Positions 52,994-62,679 of a stretch of 64,000 nt of DNA are shown here, piece by piece; position 1 is the first letter of the stretch, and every line of letters starts with the position of its first letter. The position numbers were made by a program, and so were the translations under genes. Location of the stretch: positions 11,249,043 to 11,313,042 of the forward strand of contig CM055267.1 in the NCBI GenBank assembly GCA_029237695.1. Direction: 5' to 3'. This stretch comes from Conchocele bisecta. Lineage: Eukaryota > Mollusca > Bivalvia > Lucinida > Thyasiridae. The notes under the pieces are model-generated. The model made no database searches. It saw nothing but the letters and a program-made list of their open reading frames with translations, and had not been told where the DNA came from.

Positions 52994-54078
52994 ATGGACA
53001 CACGTAATATTGATACCAAACTATCAGTTCGCCTAGTGCGCAAGCTAGCGAACACATACTACAGCCCCCGCGGCTACTGGAAGGGACTCGCGGCCATCAA
53101 GAACCTCGCGGCGGTGACCAAGGGTTCCGAAAACGCAGCCAAGGAATGGCTCAATCTATTTGCCCGCGCCTCACAATATTCCGCGCCCGAAATTCGACGT
53201 GCCGGTGCCGAACGAAGTCCACCAAGCAGATATCCTATTTCTCCCTCACGATCGCGTCGGTCGCAAGACGTACAAGTACGCACTGACAATCGTTGATGTA
53301 GCGATTCGCTATAAGGGGGCAGAGGCGCTGGCCACTAAAGAGTCTAAAGTGGTTGCCGAGGCTCTTTCCCGAATATGTAAGAGGAGTCCTCTCAAATGGC
53401 CGGGTATGGAAGGTGTCCGAGCCAATTCCCACCCTTAAATATGAGCCGAATAGAATAGTCTAGAAAATGGCCGAATCTTCTCCAGGTCGATCCCGCCGCG
53501 AGTTCATGGGCGCGGTCTCTCATATATTGTCTAAACACAAAGTTCCTGTCAGACGCGACCGCGTCAACATCCACCGGGACCAGGGGATTGTGGAGCGGTT
53601 CAATCGAACCCTGGCTGAGAGGCTGTTCGGACACCAATATGCCAAAGAGCTTGTAGATCCTCATTCGCGATCGACCGAGTGGGTGACCAGGCTGCCCGCC
53701 GTGGTCTCCGCACTGAACGGCGAGGTGACCAGATTGATCGGTAAGAAGCCTGTAGATGCCATCAAGGCAAAAAAGGTGATGCACAAACCATCTGCCGTCT
53801 CGCGCGGGCGACCTGTTGGTTTAGCGGAGAAACGGCTTCCATCGGATGTTGCCGTCCGGTACCTCTATAAACCGGGAGAGCTCGAATGTAGTCGCCGATT
53901 CGCGACTGATCCCGTGTGGTCTCTCAATGTATATCATCTGGATCGATCTATTACCAAACCCGATGAGCCCGTGCTCTACTATTTCGATGATGGTCCTCCA
54001 TCGCGCAGGTTTGTTCGCGAAGAACTTCTTGTGGCGCCTTCTGACACCCAGCTACCCCCAGACCGTCCGTCGTCATAG
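52994..54078 (+). pseudogene. Polinton integrase (retrovirus-like DDE), disrupted
   Basis: Integrates the element by DDE chemistry. The first frame (52994) has the N-terminal YYSPRGYWKGLAAIKNLAAV typical of Polinton integrases. A shift near 53180 moves to PRPKFDVPVPNEVHQADILF, with the first catalytic Asp at 53229-53231. A 62-bp retroelement fragment then interrupts the core at 53403. The second Asp is at 53489-53491, immediately before a one-base deletion. HRDQGIVERFNRTLAERLFG holds the Glu (53593-53595), about 35 residues after the second Asp. The C-terminal part (LPSDVAVRYLYKPGELE, PVLYYFDDGP, FVREELLVAP) resembles the chromodomain-like tail of the family and is intact to 54078. Confidence 0.88.
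53403..53464 (+). mobile_element. 3'-end retroelement fragment inserted in the integrase gene
   Basis: Contains GGTATGGAAGGTGTCCGAGC and a GCCGAATAGAATAG tail, as at 43753-43816. It is flanked by AAATGGCCG at 53394-53402 and 53465-53473, a 9-bp target duplication. Without the insert the reading frame continues Lys-Trp-Pro into the conserved core. It adds an in-frame stop, so the insertion killed the integrase. Confidence 0.85.
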
Positions 54079-54213
54079 TCGCTGATTTCTACACTCCCAG
54101 CGCCAATGAGACCAATAGAGTTGATGTTTATAGGTGATGGGTTGGTGGTGGTTGTTCTAGTTAAATTTCTCAAAATTTAAATTACATAGTAATTTAAATC
54201 TTGATTCATTTGA
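54079..54213. other. Spacer between convergent integrase and polymerase genes
   Basis: Short AT-rich tract where the two convergent genes end; no terminator can be singled out. Confidence 0.4.
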
Positions 54214-57200
54214 TTACATCAACGGTTCCGTGTGGATACCGTCGGGTAACACCCTCCTCTTATCGTAGTACGCGAATAGTCCCAACTGTGTCTGCGAGTA
54301 AGTCTTCATGACTCCACTGTTCATTCTGAAAGCCCTGTTTTTCTAATGTCTAGACCACCCTCCAACGCTTTCTTGTATCTATCCTAGTTCAGACTGTTTG
54401 TTCTCTTGGACATACCTTTGGCGGAATGTTTCATAAAATCTTCCGGTTTAATGTTTTTGTCTTCTTCTTCCCGACTTCCTTTTTCGGGAACTTTTTCGAC
54501 AATATAACACTTGCTAGACAAGGCAATCGATCGCTCTGTGCCCGCGGAACTCCATCTTGAAGAGTCCTGGCTCGCGGTTGCTCCACTTATCCCAAGCTAT
54601 CCAATCTCGTTGCTCTCTTTCGAAAGAGTAGATCATATCCGACTTTATTATAGAATCCAGGCTGTTGCTGGAAATTCCTATATACATACTGTCTGTATCC
54701 ATCTGTATCAACTCGAAATCGCTTCGGTCAACGTATTTATCTAGAAAGTCGTAGTAGAACTCCAACATCCTCAACTTTGCCAACTGATAAACTGCTATCC
54801 CACAGTGAAACGGTCTAGTCATTACTACTCTCGTAAGCGTCTCCAATCTCCTCGATATCTTCGTAGAATGTGGATCTCAATGCTTTGTCAACGCAGCTCT
54901 CGTTGTTAGTATACGTTGTGTTTAGATGGCGCTCGTAACATTCGATCATCTTTCCGCAACAAGAGTTGCCAACCAACTTGAATATCTCGCCCACAACGGC
55001 CTTGCTACTGTCGACATCTCCCGTTCTACGTGCTGCGGTTACTTCGTCTACGAATCATTCGAACGGCTTTCCTTCTTGGTAATCCAAAGTTCTGTACACA
55101 GCAGTTATCTCTAATCCGTGTCGCAGATACCACTTCAGTAGTGGCGCGTACAGCAACGTCGTCTCTGTAGACAGAGTTCCCACTAGTTTCTTACCGTCTC
55201 CCCTGTTCCTACCTGTATTCTCTAGGTAATCCAACATGTGCTCTGGAACCTCTTCTTCTTTAACAACCCTGTTTGTGAACAGCGGCGACATCTCCGAAAA
55301 GAAGTGTTTTCGTAAATTTTTCGTCACCTCGATATCCACCTCGGCAAATCCGAACCACTCGGACTTCTTTGCGAGAATGTGTCCACAACCATCTGGTTTG
55401 TAGGTTCTCTAACGTGTCGGATGATCTCTTTACCGCAATACATCACTTTCCTCAGAGTCGACAGGTACAGTGCGTTAGCGTCGTAACCGAGCACCGTTCC
55501 GCATTTCTTATTTTTATCCGTGCGGATGTTAGATACTTCGGCTTCCGCGTATCTCGAAAACACTATGGACGGTCCTCCAACAAGAGCTCCCTGCAGCATG
55601 TCGTAAGTTTCCTTTTCGGGTGCGTACAGTGGTGGACATTTTGCGTATGCGGTGGCGTTTTCCTTTGTTCTGTAGCTTTTCACATCCTCCTTGATGGTTC
55701 CTCGCAACAAATATTGCAGAGCCACACCGGGTAGCGTTACTGCGTCTTTAAGAATATCCACTCCTCTGTCTTTGTAAAAGTTACACATTTTTCCCACCGC
55801 TTTCAAGAACGTTGCGACGTCCAGGTCGTTGTAGTATCGCAGCCAGTCCGCGAAAGTGTTCATGTATTTCTCTTTGTAGATCGCGTTGCACGCTTCTAGC
55901 TCACTCTCTGTAATAAGGTATCCGTCTCGCAGTTTGGAATACCAGTGTTCGATGGGTGGTAAACCATCGTAGTCCAACTTTTCCGGGGAGTCGAACCACT
56001 CGTAGGGAAAGAAAGACTTGTGCATCGAGCAGTCGTATGCCTTGATCCACTTGTCGTAACTAGTTCCGGGTCCCATGTACAGAGCAATGTCTAGAAACCT
56101 GAATTCCGGAGTGAACAGAAATATCGTCGTGTTTGTCTTCTTACCTACCATAACTTTATCGGTTGTGTCAGCCAGTTTCCCAACGAGATTTTTTCCTTAT
56201 CAGGTTTATGTCGTATCTACTAGAGTTGAATCCTACCACGGGAACCTGTTCTATCCACCTCTTTATAGTTTTGATTTGTGTTTCCTGGAGTTTGTCCATA
56301 TCAGTCGGCATGTACTTGCGGTGCACATCGTTTTTGATCGTTTTACCTCTGCTTTACAACTCCCTCAAGAACTTTGATACCAAAATTTCAGGATCTCTCT
56401 CGCAAATGTGTGTTGTCGTTCCTGAGAGACTGTCGCCTACTGAAACACTTATCGGAACGTGGGCAACCTCGTACTCTAGGTCTCGAGTTTTTACCTCCCC
56501 TCCGTTGACGTCTAGGTAAGCTTCAAAGTCGTACTTTATTTGGTACGGGTACAACACTGTCTCCGGGACCGTCTGTTCTACTTGTGGATGATTTCGTGAA
56601 TTATAGTCGCACTCCCAAATAACCACGAGTATGTATCCGGCTGAGATTATTGCCGCGTCCCTATCAAGAGTTTTCTTTGTACTTTTTATCCATGCGCCTT
56701 GTGTGGAGTGGACATCCGTGCCAGTGACAGCCGTGGAATTGGTACACGGTATTTGTCTCCCTGCAGTATCCGTCGACCGGAGCCCCTGCAACCCACCTTT
56801 CTCCTCCGTGTCCGCACCTGGCGGTGTGTATGTGATTGACTTCTAAAGATTTTATCCAGTCCATCGACATTTTGCTGGCGTGCGATCTTGGGTAGAAGGC
56901 TTTTTCAAACGCGAACATTGGTCTGTCTATCATCTTACCTTTGCACACGACTACGGTCTCTCCCCTCATGCATGTTGCTTCGTGGTTTTTTAACAATCCT
57001 ATCGTCATCTTCTTCTCTCCTACCTCCTCGTAGTGTGCTGGTGTCTTTCTCAAATACCACGCTCCTTCTTCCGTTGGCTCGTACACTTCTATTCCTACAC
57101 TGAAACATTCCTCCACTTTCTTCATGTCCTCAAAAGGAACCGGTCCTCTCACGGTTTTCTTGTTTTTCGCGAAATACTAGTTAGCCATGCTTCGTGCCTT

Positions 57201-58347
57201 ATCACAACACCTGTCTGCTCGAACATCTTCCAAATGAATAGCTAGACATCTGATAAGACACAAATCGTCGTTGTATTTATCTAACGGGTACATACCCTTC
57301 TTGTTCCTCAACCAATCCGGAAGAGGTCCTCCGGATGCTACTGTTGAGGCTAACCCTGTGTCTTCCCTCCTATCACCTAAAATTAGTTTTACGAATACGT
57401 CTACCCACCGGACAAACATCCATTTTGTGTTTGGTCTGTCTACCTTATCCAGGTTCATACGAGTTTCTTCTTACCTCCTCGTAAGAACTCATCCATTGGC
57501 TACCTCCGAGGTGTTTGTGAAATATTATAGTTTTCGCTCTACCACGACTGTCTTTCTCCTCTATATGTGCTAGCTTGTAAGAAAAATAGTATCTCAGATA
57601 GAAGTTGCTCGTCAGCATCGGAGCCAACTTGTCAACTATCCTTTCAGATATTGTCCCGTCTATGCCCTTACGAAAAGAAAGCTCCATGTTTCTCCTACCT
57701 TTCTCCACCCGTTCCTTACTTTCGTCGTGGCTGCCTAATATCTTCTCACCTTCGTCGGCTATTGCGTTCACCAACTTGCGTTCACCAACTTTCGGTTCAA
57801 CTTCGACACCACTTTCTGTGGGGTCTTTCTCTGCGCGATAGCGTTGGCACGCAGACTCATAACACTCTCTCCCGCAAGTCTATGCCCAACTTTATCAACA
57901 TTGTCTATATTATTGAAGGCACCTCGCTTGTAGGCCCTGGTAAACCTAGTCGTGAAAGCTGTGTTTTTAGCCTCGAGTTTTGTCAACCCTGGATCTCTTA
58001 GGCGTTTACTGTATGTCAACACAAAGCGATGAGGCTTCTGCTCTGAGTTTTTCAACTTGTGGCAGCATTTTAAAATCTTGTTTAAAGCCTTGGCTTAAAC
58101 CGTGGTTTAACTCAATGTTTGAATAACTACTAGTTTTCGTTTCTTTAGCTTGAAATTTTATTAGTTTTGTCAACCCAGGAACTCTTAGGCGTTTACTGTA
58201 TGGTATGTTGAGATCGTCCGCTTGTTTTCGCAGTTGATCTCTAGTTATATGAAGCTTTTCTACACCGCTAATCAGTTGAGGCGGAATAATTTTCTCATCC
58301 ATAAATTTTCTCATTTTTCTTCATCCGAAGAAATTTCTCGCAGGCAT
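54214..58347 (-). pseudogene. Polinton protein-primed DNA polymerase B, broken in about ten places
   Basis: Replicates the element. Coding similarity runs from ATG 58347 to TAA 54214-54216, about 1,370 codons, the expected size. N-terminal part: two YSKRLR-PGLTKL repeats (near 58190 and 58000). Middle: DDLCLIRCLAIHL, then GYCRETNTVYQFHGCHWHGC near 56720. Exonuclease: YDFEAYLD (about 56530), GFNSSRYD (about 56220), YYNDLDVATF (about 55840). Polymerase: motif A YDANALYLSTL (about 55480), motif B KLVGNSCCGKM (about 54965), motif C QMDTDSMYIG (about 54690). The C-terminus AYYDKRRVLPDGIHTEPL is typical. Frames change near 58050, 57770, 57450, 57170, 56750, 56350, 55330, 54850, 54520 and 54370, and codon 9 is TGA. 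Confidence 0.9.
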
Positions 58348-58787
58348 ATTTTCATACTTCCTATATGTTAGCAAATATACTTTTTTTTAAATTATTAATT
58401 AATTAATTAATTATTTAAATAATTAATTATTATATTTTCTATATTTAATAATAGGGGGTGTTCAGTTTTAAATAATTAATTAATTAAATAATTAATTAAT
58501 ATTTTCATACTTCCTATATGTTAGCAAATATAATAATTAATTATTTAAATAATTAATTAAATTATTTATTAATTAATTGGCTCTGACCAAATGGACTGTA
58601 TGGTATAAGAGAAGCAACTCTGACAAGGACGACCCGCTTTAGAAAGTACACAGTTGTCTAACTTGGCTCTGACTAAATGGGCTGGACACTTACACTCTTA
58701 TTCTATAGGTGGTCCGCACGTTTTGTTTATTCAGTTCATACACAAATTCAAGTGGTGTGGGATCGTAGATGGAGTGTAGGGATTACT
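58253..58787 (-). repeat. Polinton right terminal inverted repeat
   Basis: Complement of 46258-46805 with scattered substitutions and indels, mainly in AT-rich tracts. The outer 150 bp is the best conserved (TGTAAGTGTCCAGCCCATTT, AAAGCGGGTCGTCCTTGTCA). It includes the start of the polymerase gene. Confidence 0.88.
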
Positions 58788-61019
58788 AGCTAGTAGGTGG
58801 AATGTTGTTGCATATAAATTTGTACATAACGTTGTCTCGCCACGATCGACAAGAAGAGATTAAACGAACGTGTGAACAGTGTAGGCCCAGATCAGAAAGC
58901 ATACCACAGTCTCCTATATGTGGCTATGACTGGAGAAATTGGATTTGTGTGATTTGTGACTATTGTAGGTCCAAATCAAATACAGCGGATGTTGACACAA
59001 TCTTCAAACACTACAAATACAGCAACATATTTTATTCAGCATAAAGCAATACAATGCTTCTAGCCATTAAAACAAAATTGTGTAGTGCACATGAAATAAA
59101 GATTTTCAGAATGGAAATGAAGGAGCTTTTACTTGTGTGGATAATGAGTGTTGAAAACAGCGTATATCGAGCCAGAGCCCACATATGTGCAGTCTGATTC
59201 GTGTATATGCTGGTTGCAACGATAGATGCTTATTACTAATCACATATATGCGTAATGTGTAATGAGATACCGATGTTTGCTGGGATATTATAAATGACAT
59301 AAAATGTGTTAGGGTATTGCAAACATTCTTCTCATTTCAGATCGCACACTTGTGTTGTAGATCTATTGTTGTACTACCGTATGTTAATAACTGACATGAA
59401 AATTATGTTTTGATTATTATTCTAATTCTTTCCTTAAATTGTTAGCAAAATAAATATATTTTGACAAATTAATTGCTGTATTTTTATTTGTTGATGTTAT
59501 TAAATTTTCATATTACATCATCCAACCCCCCGTGTCAATTAGAGCGACTAATTTTCCCACTGCTGTCACCCCGGGCTCTCCTTAATTGACCCCATGTACA
59601 GTATTGTTTCATTGTAAGTGGAAAATGGCCTACAAGAATGACGTTATTACAGTTTGACTAGCATAGCACCAGATCCATCTATGCACCTGACAGCTCTGAT
59701 AAGTGTCTACTCTGTTGCCCGTCTGATTTAGTATTATATATAAGTACTATCGGGGGAAACATAGATTGTAACCTGACGATGTAAATATAAATAAATGTAT
59801 ATACAGACTGGTATCCTACAGCTGTTGAAAATTACACAGTATGTCCATGTTGTCACCCACTGTCGCATTTCAGTATGTAGTTTGTAACTAGGTCATTCTT
59901 ATATTTTTACAGTACAGTACAGTTCCATATATTTAAATCAGCGGTCTAATAAACTGGAGTTCTAAGTAGTCTGTTGAACTATTACTTGTAATAATCGTAT
60001 TATGCATACATTTCGGAAGTTCCACTGATACGTCATATAACCACGTGATCACAAAGGGAAATAACTGTGGTAAGCAAAATAAGGGAAAGTTAGTCATGCA
60101 GTGACGGCTGGAAAAACTGGTTGTCCGGAATATGAAATCCGTAAAAGAACGGCACATACTGGTCGGATTACTGTAAAATTTGTTTTATTTGATATATAAA
60201 TGATGAATACATAAGCGTATCGCGAAAACAGAAGCTTGTTATATCACCTTTAATTATGAATGAGGTATATAATGGCCATATTATTCTTTATTTTTATATG
60301 CATACAGTAAATCTCGTATATACTGCATTATATATATTCTCAGAATTAAGATTTAAAGGTTTAAACATATACATTATTGTTACAGTTCGTACGTGTACGG
60401 ACTTGTGTTACATTAAAAAAAAGTGTTAGATTAACATCAAACAGGGTAATAGCAAAGGGTTGCTCTTGGAAAGCTCGGTTTCCATGCGGGGGATGTAGGA
60501 GAAACTGCGAAACAGATTGTCTTCTTTGCGAGGTAAGCAGTAATAACTATGCAGTTACACACATATATATTTATACCATCAGTAAACCCTGAATCAGAAT
60601 TCGAAACAGTTTATTTAAGGCAATAAATAAAACTTCATAGTACATGCGCGTATCAGATGGATAATGTGTTGATTTTACCATGTTCCACCCATTTCAGATA
60701 TCTATGTGTATAATCCCGCCCCTGGGTGTCATAAATTAAAATCGACAGTCGTAGGTTGCATATCGATGTCGCGTGACGTTATACTGACTCGATAATTCAA
60801 CATACGCCATGAGATTTTATACATTCGGACAATTCAGATTTGTCATGCCAAAAAAACACCATGTGTTCCGTAAATGATTCCGTAAATGATTAAGTCAACA
60901 CTAAAAGCCATTACGCCGTCGCGTAAAGAAATACAAGTTGTCATATCTGGCGTATATGAACTACTTATGCACATATTGTGTTATTAATATACTGGTTATA
61001 CATTAATTTGCTTTTAAAT
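58788..61019. other. Intergenic sequence right of the Polinton
   Basis: No confident gene. GTGGCTATGACTGGAGAAAT near 58921 is a fragment of the dispersed repeat seen at 1420-1620 and 26060. A short cysteine-rich frame near 60450-60533 is discussed as a finding. The rest is AT-rich and unassigned. Confidence 0.45.
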
Positions 61020-61145
61020 CTACCATTATCCACCATTATCCACCACAATAATCACCATAACGCCCCATTCTCCCCATTCTCCCCATTATGCTCACCATTA
61101 TCCCCATTACGCCATTTAGTGAGACCCGAGGAGGTGTAGCTTGTA
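61020..61145. repeat. CCATTATCCA minisatellite, inverted relative to 32150
   Basis: ACCATTATCCACCATTATCC, CCATTCTCCCCATTCTCCCC and ATTACGCCATTTAGTGAGAC are the complement of 32105-32330, including the flank TCACTAAATGGCGTAATGG. Confidence 0.75.
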
Positions 61146-62676
61146 ATTGTTCATCAGTTTGATTGCATGAATGATGTTTTACGTCATATTGACTTGTAAC
61201 TATTATCAGCTAGGCTACAGCCCGCCAGTTGTATAAAGACGATTCGTGAAGTGGGTAACAACTGTGTCGAATCATGGACTGACAAACATTGTGGTCTGAG
61301 TCAACACTGGTCGCAAAATCCATAAGCCAGACATTTTTCCATACAAAGCTACATAGTATGCCGTTTATTACTGTCATATAAAGGGGGTGTATATATTAAA
61401 ACATCCGCATATTCACCCGGCGGCAGTATCTGATATGAGGTATTGGCATATGCAACCCTAATTTTATTATCCTTCTTTCTTTCTTTTTCTCTGTATATTC
61501 TTCCAGTTGTTTAACACCAAGCACATTGACACATTTGTCGAGCACTTGTAAAATGTAAACACGTGGTTTGTGTGTTAGTTCAGAATAGTGGAGTCGGTTA
61601 GGGGAATGATTGTGACAGACTGGAAGAAAGCACCAAATTTGGCACAGTTGTACTTGATGACAATACAATTTTTTTGAGTGGGGATACCCGATTTTAAAGG
61701 TCAAGGTCAAGGTCAGGCCAAGGTCAAAGGTCAAACAATAGTGAAAAAACGGGTATGTTCTCTTTATTTCATATAATAGCACTCATGAACTATGTTGAAT
61801 GATGCAAATTGTCGGAATGCATCACCAGATGAATTATCATGATTCCACCATTGTCGGCTTTAATAATAAAGGTCAAGATCAACATACAATATCAAGGTGA
61901 AGGACATTTATTGTCGAAAATTATCAGAAATCGCTTAATTTCCCCGCTAACAATTGGTAACTGATTGCCAATTGTTGTTGCTATGTATTTATTTATTTGC
62001 CCATATCGGCTGTTGATACATTTCCATACACTGTGGCCTATCTGGGGTCAAGGTCATATGTTAGAAATCAAGGTCAAAACGATAAACTGGATTCAGAACT
62101 GTAACGGTAATTAGCATGATCCAAATATTACTTTTATCTAATATGCGTAAAATCATATGTGATATCACTTTACTATTGAACCTTGACACGATTAGTTCAT
62201 TTGTGACATTTATTATGTGATTAAATGTCAAGGTCAATGTATAAAATCAAGGTCAATGTCATTTTTGCTCAAAATAGTCGGATATTTGCTTAATTTCCGC
62301 TAAAAATTAATATGAATGACGCTATCATGCCAATGTAAATGTTAGTTCAAAGTCAAATGTCATGAAGGTACACTATTCCATATATTAAGACTACAACAGC
62401 ATGATCTGAATGTTTTACAGTGCTGAAAGACATCCACATACGAGTGGACATCATTCGATTTCGCTTCTCTTGTTCTGTATTAACACTTTGGAAATCATTA
62501 TAATTATATATTGTTATTATTTAGTAGTAACAGGTGGCCAGTGCCATAACTGATTTGCATGTGAATGGGCTTTCACTAGTTTTAAGTGTCATAACGTTTG
62601 TTTTGTTGGCATATGACTCCTAGTAATAGTTCAAGTCCCGACCTAATCCAACCCTGGTGCACCCAAGAGGCCAGTA
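61146..62676. other. Intergenic sequence with many AGGTCA half-sites
   Basis: 61690-61735 holds AAAGGTCAAGGTCAAGGTCA and more half-sites; others are near 61870, 62045, 62065, 62225 and 62245. There is a weak periodic repeat of TCAAGGTCAA and GCTTAATTTCC blocks spaced about 180-350 bp. No gene is seen. Confidence 0.5.
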
Positions 62677-62679
62677 TCA

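Larger units (their letters stand above)
46258..58787. mobile_element. Polinton/Maverick (adintovirus-like) element, about 12.5 kb, degraded
   Basis: Terminal inverted repeats of about 540 bp enclose genes for a DDE integrase, protein-primed type DNA polymerase B, a double-jelly-roll type major capsid protein, a packaging ATPase remnant and small accessory proteins, the defining Polinton set. The ends can be read as AGT...ACT (AGTGCCCCTAC left; GTAGGGATTACT right), as usual for Polintons, but no 6-bp target duplication is obvious. Intact Polintons are about 15-20 kb, so this copy is short. No adenain-type protease was recognised. Capsid, ATPase, integrase and polymerase genes all carry breaks. 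Confidence 0.9.
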
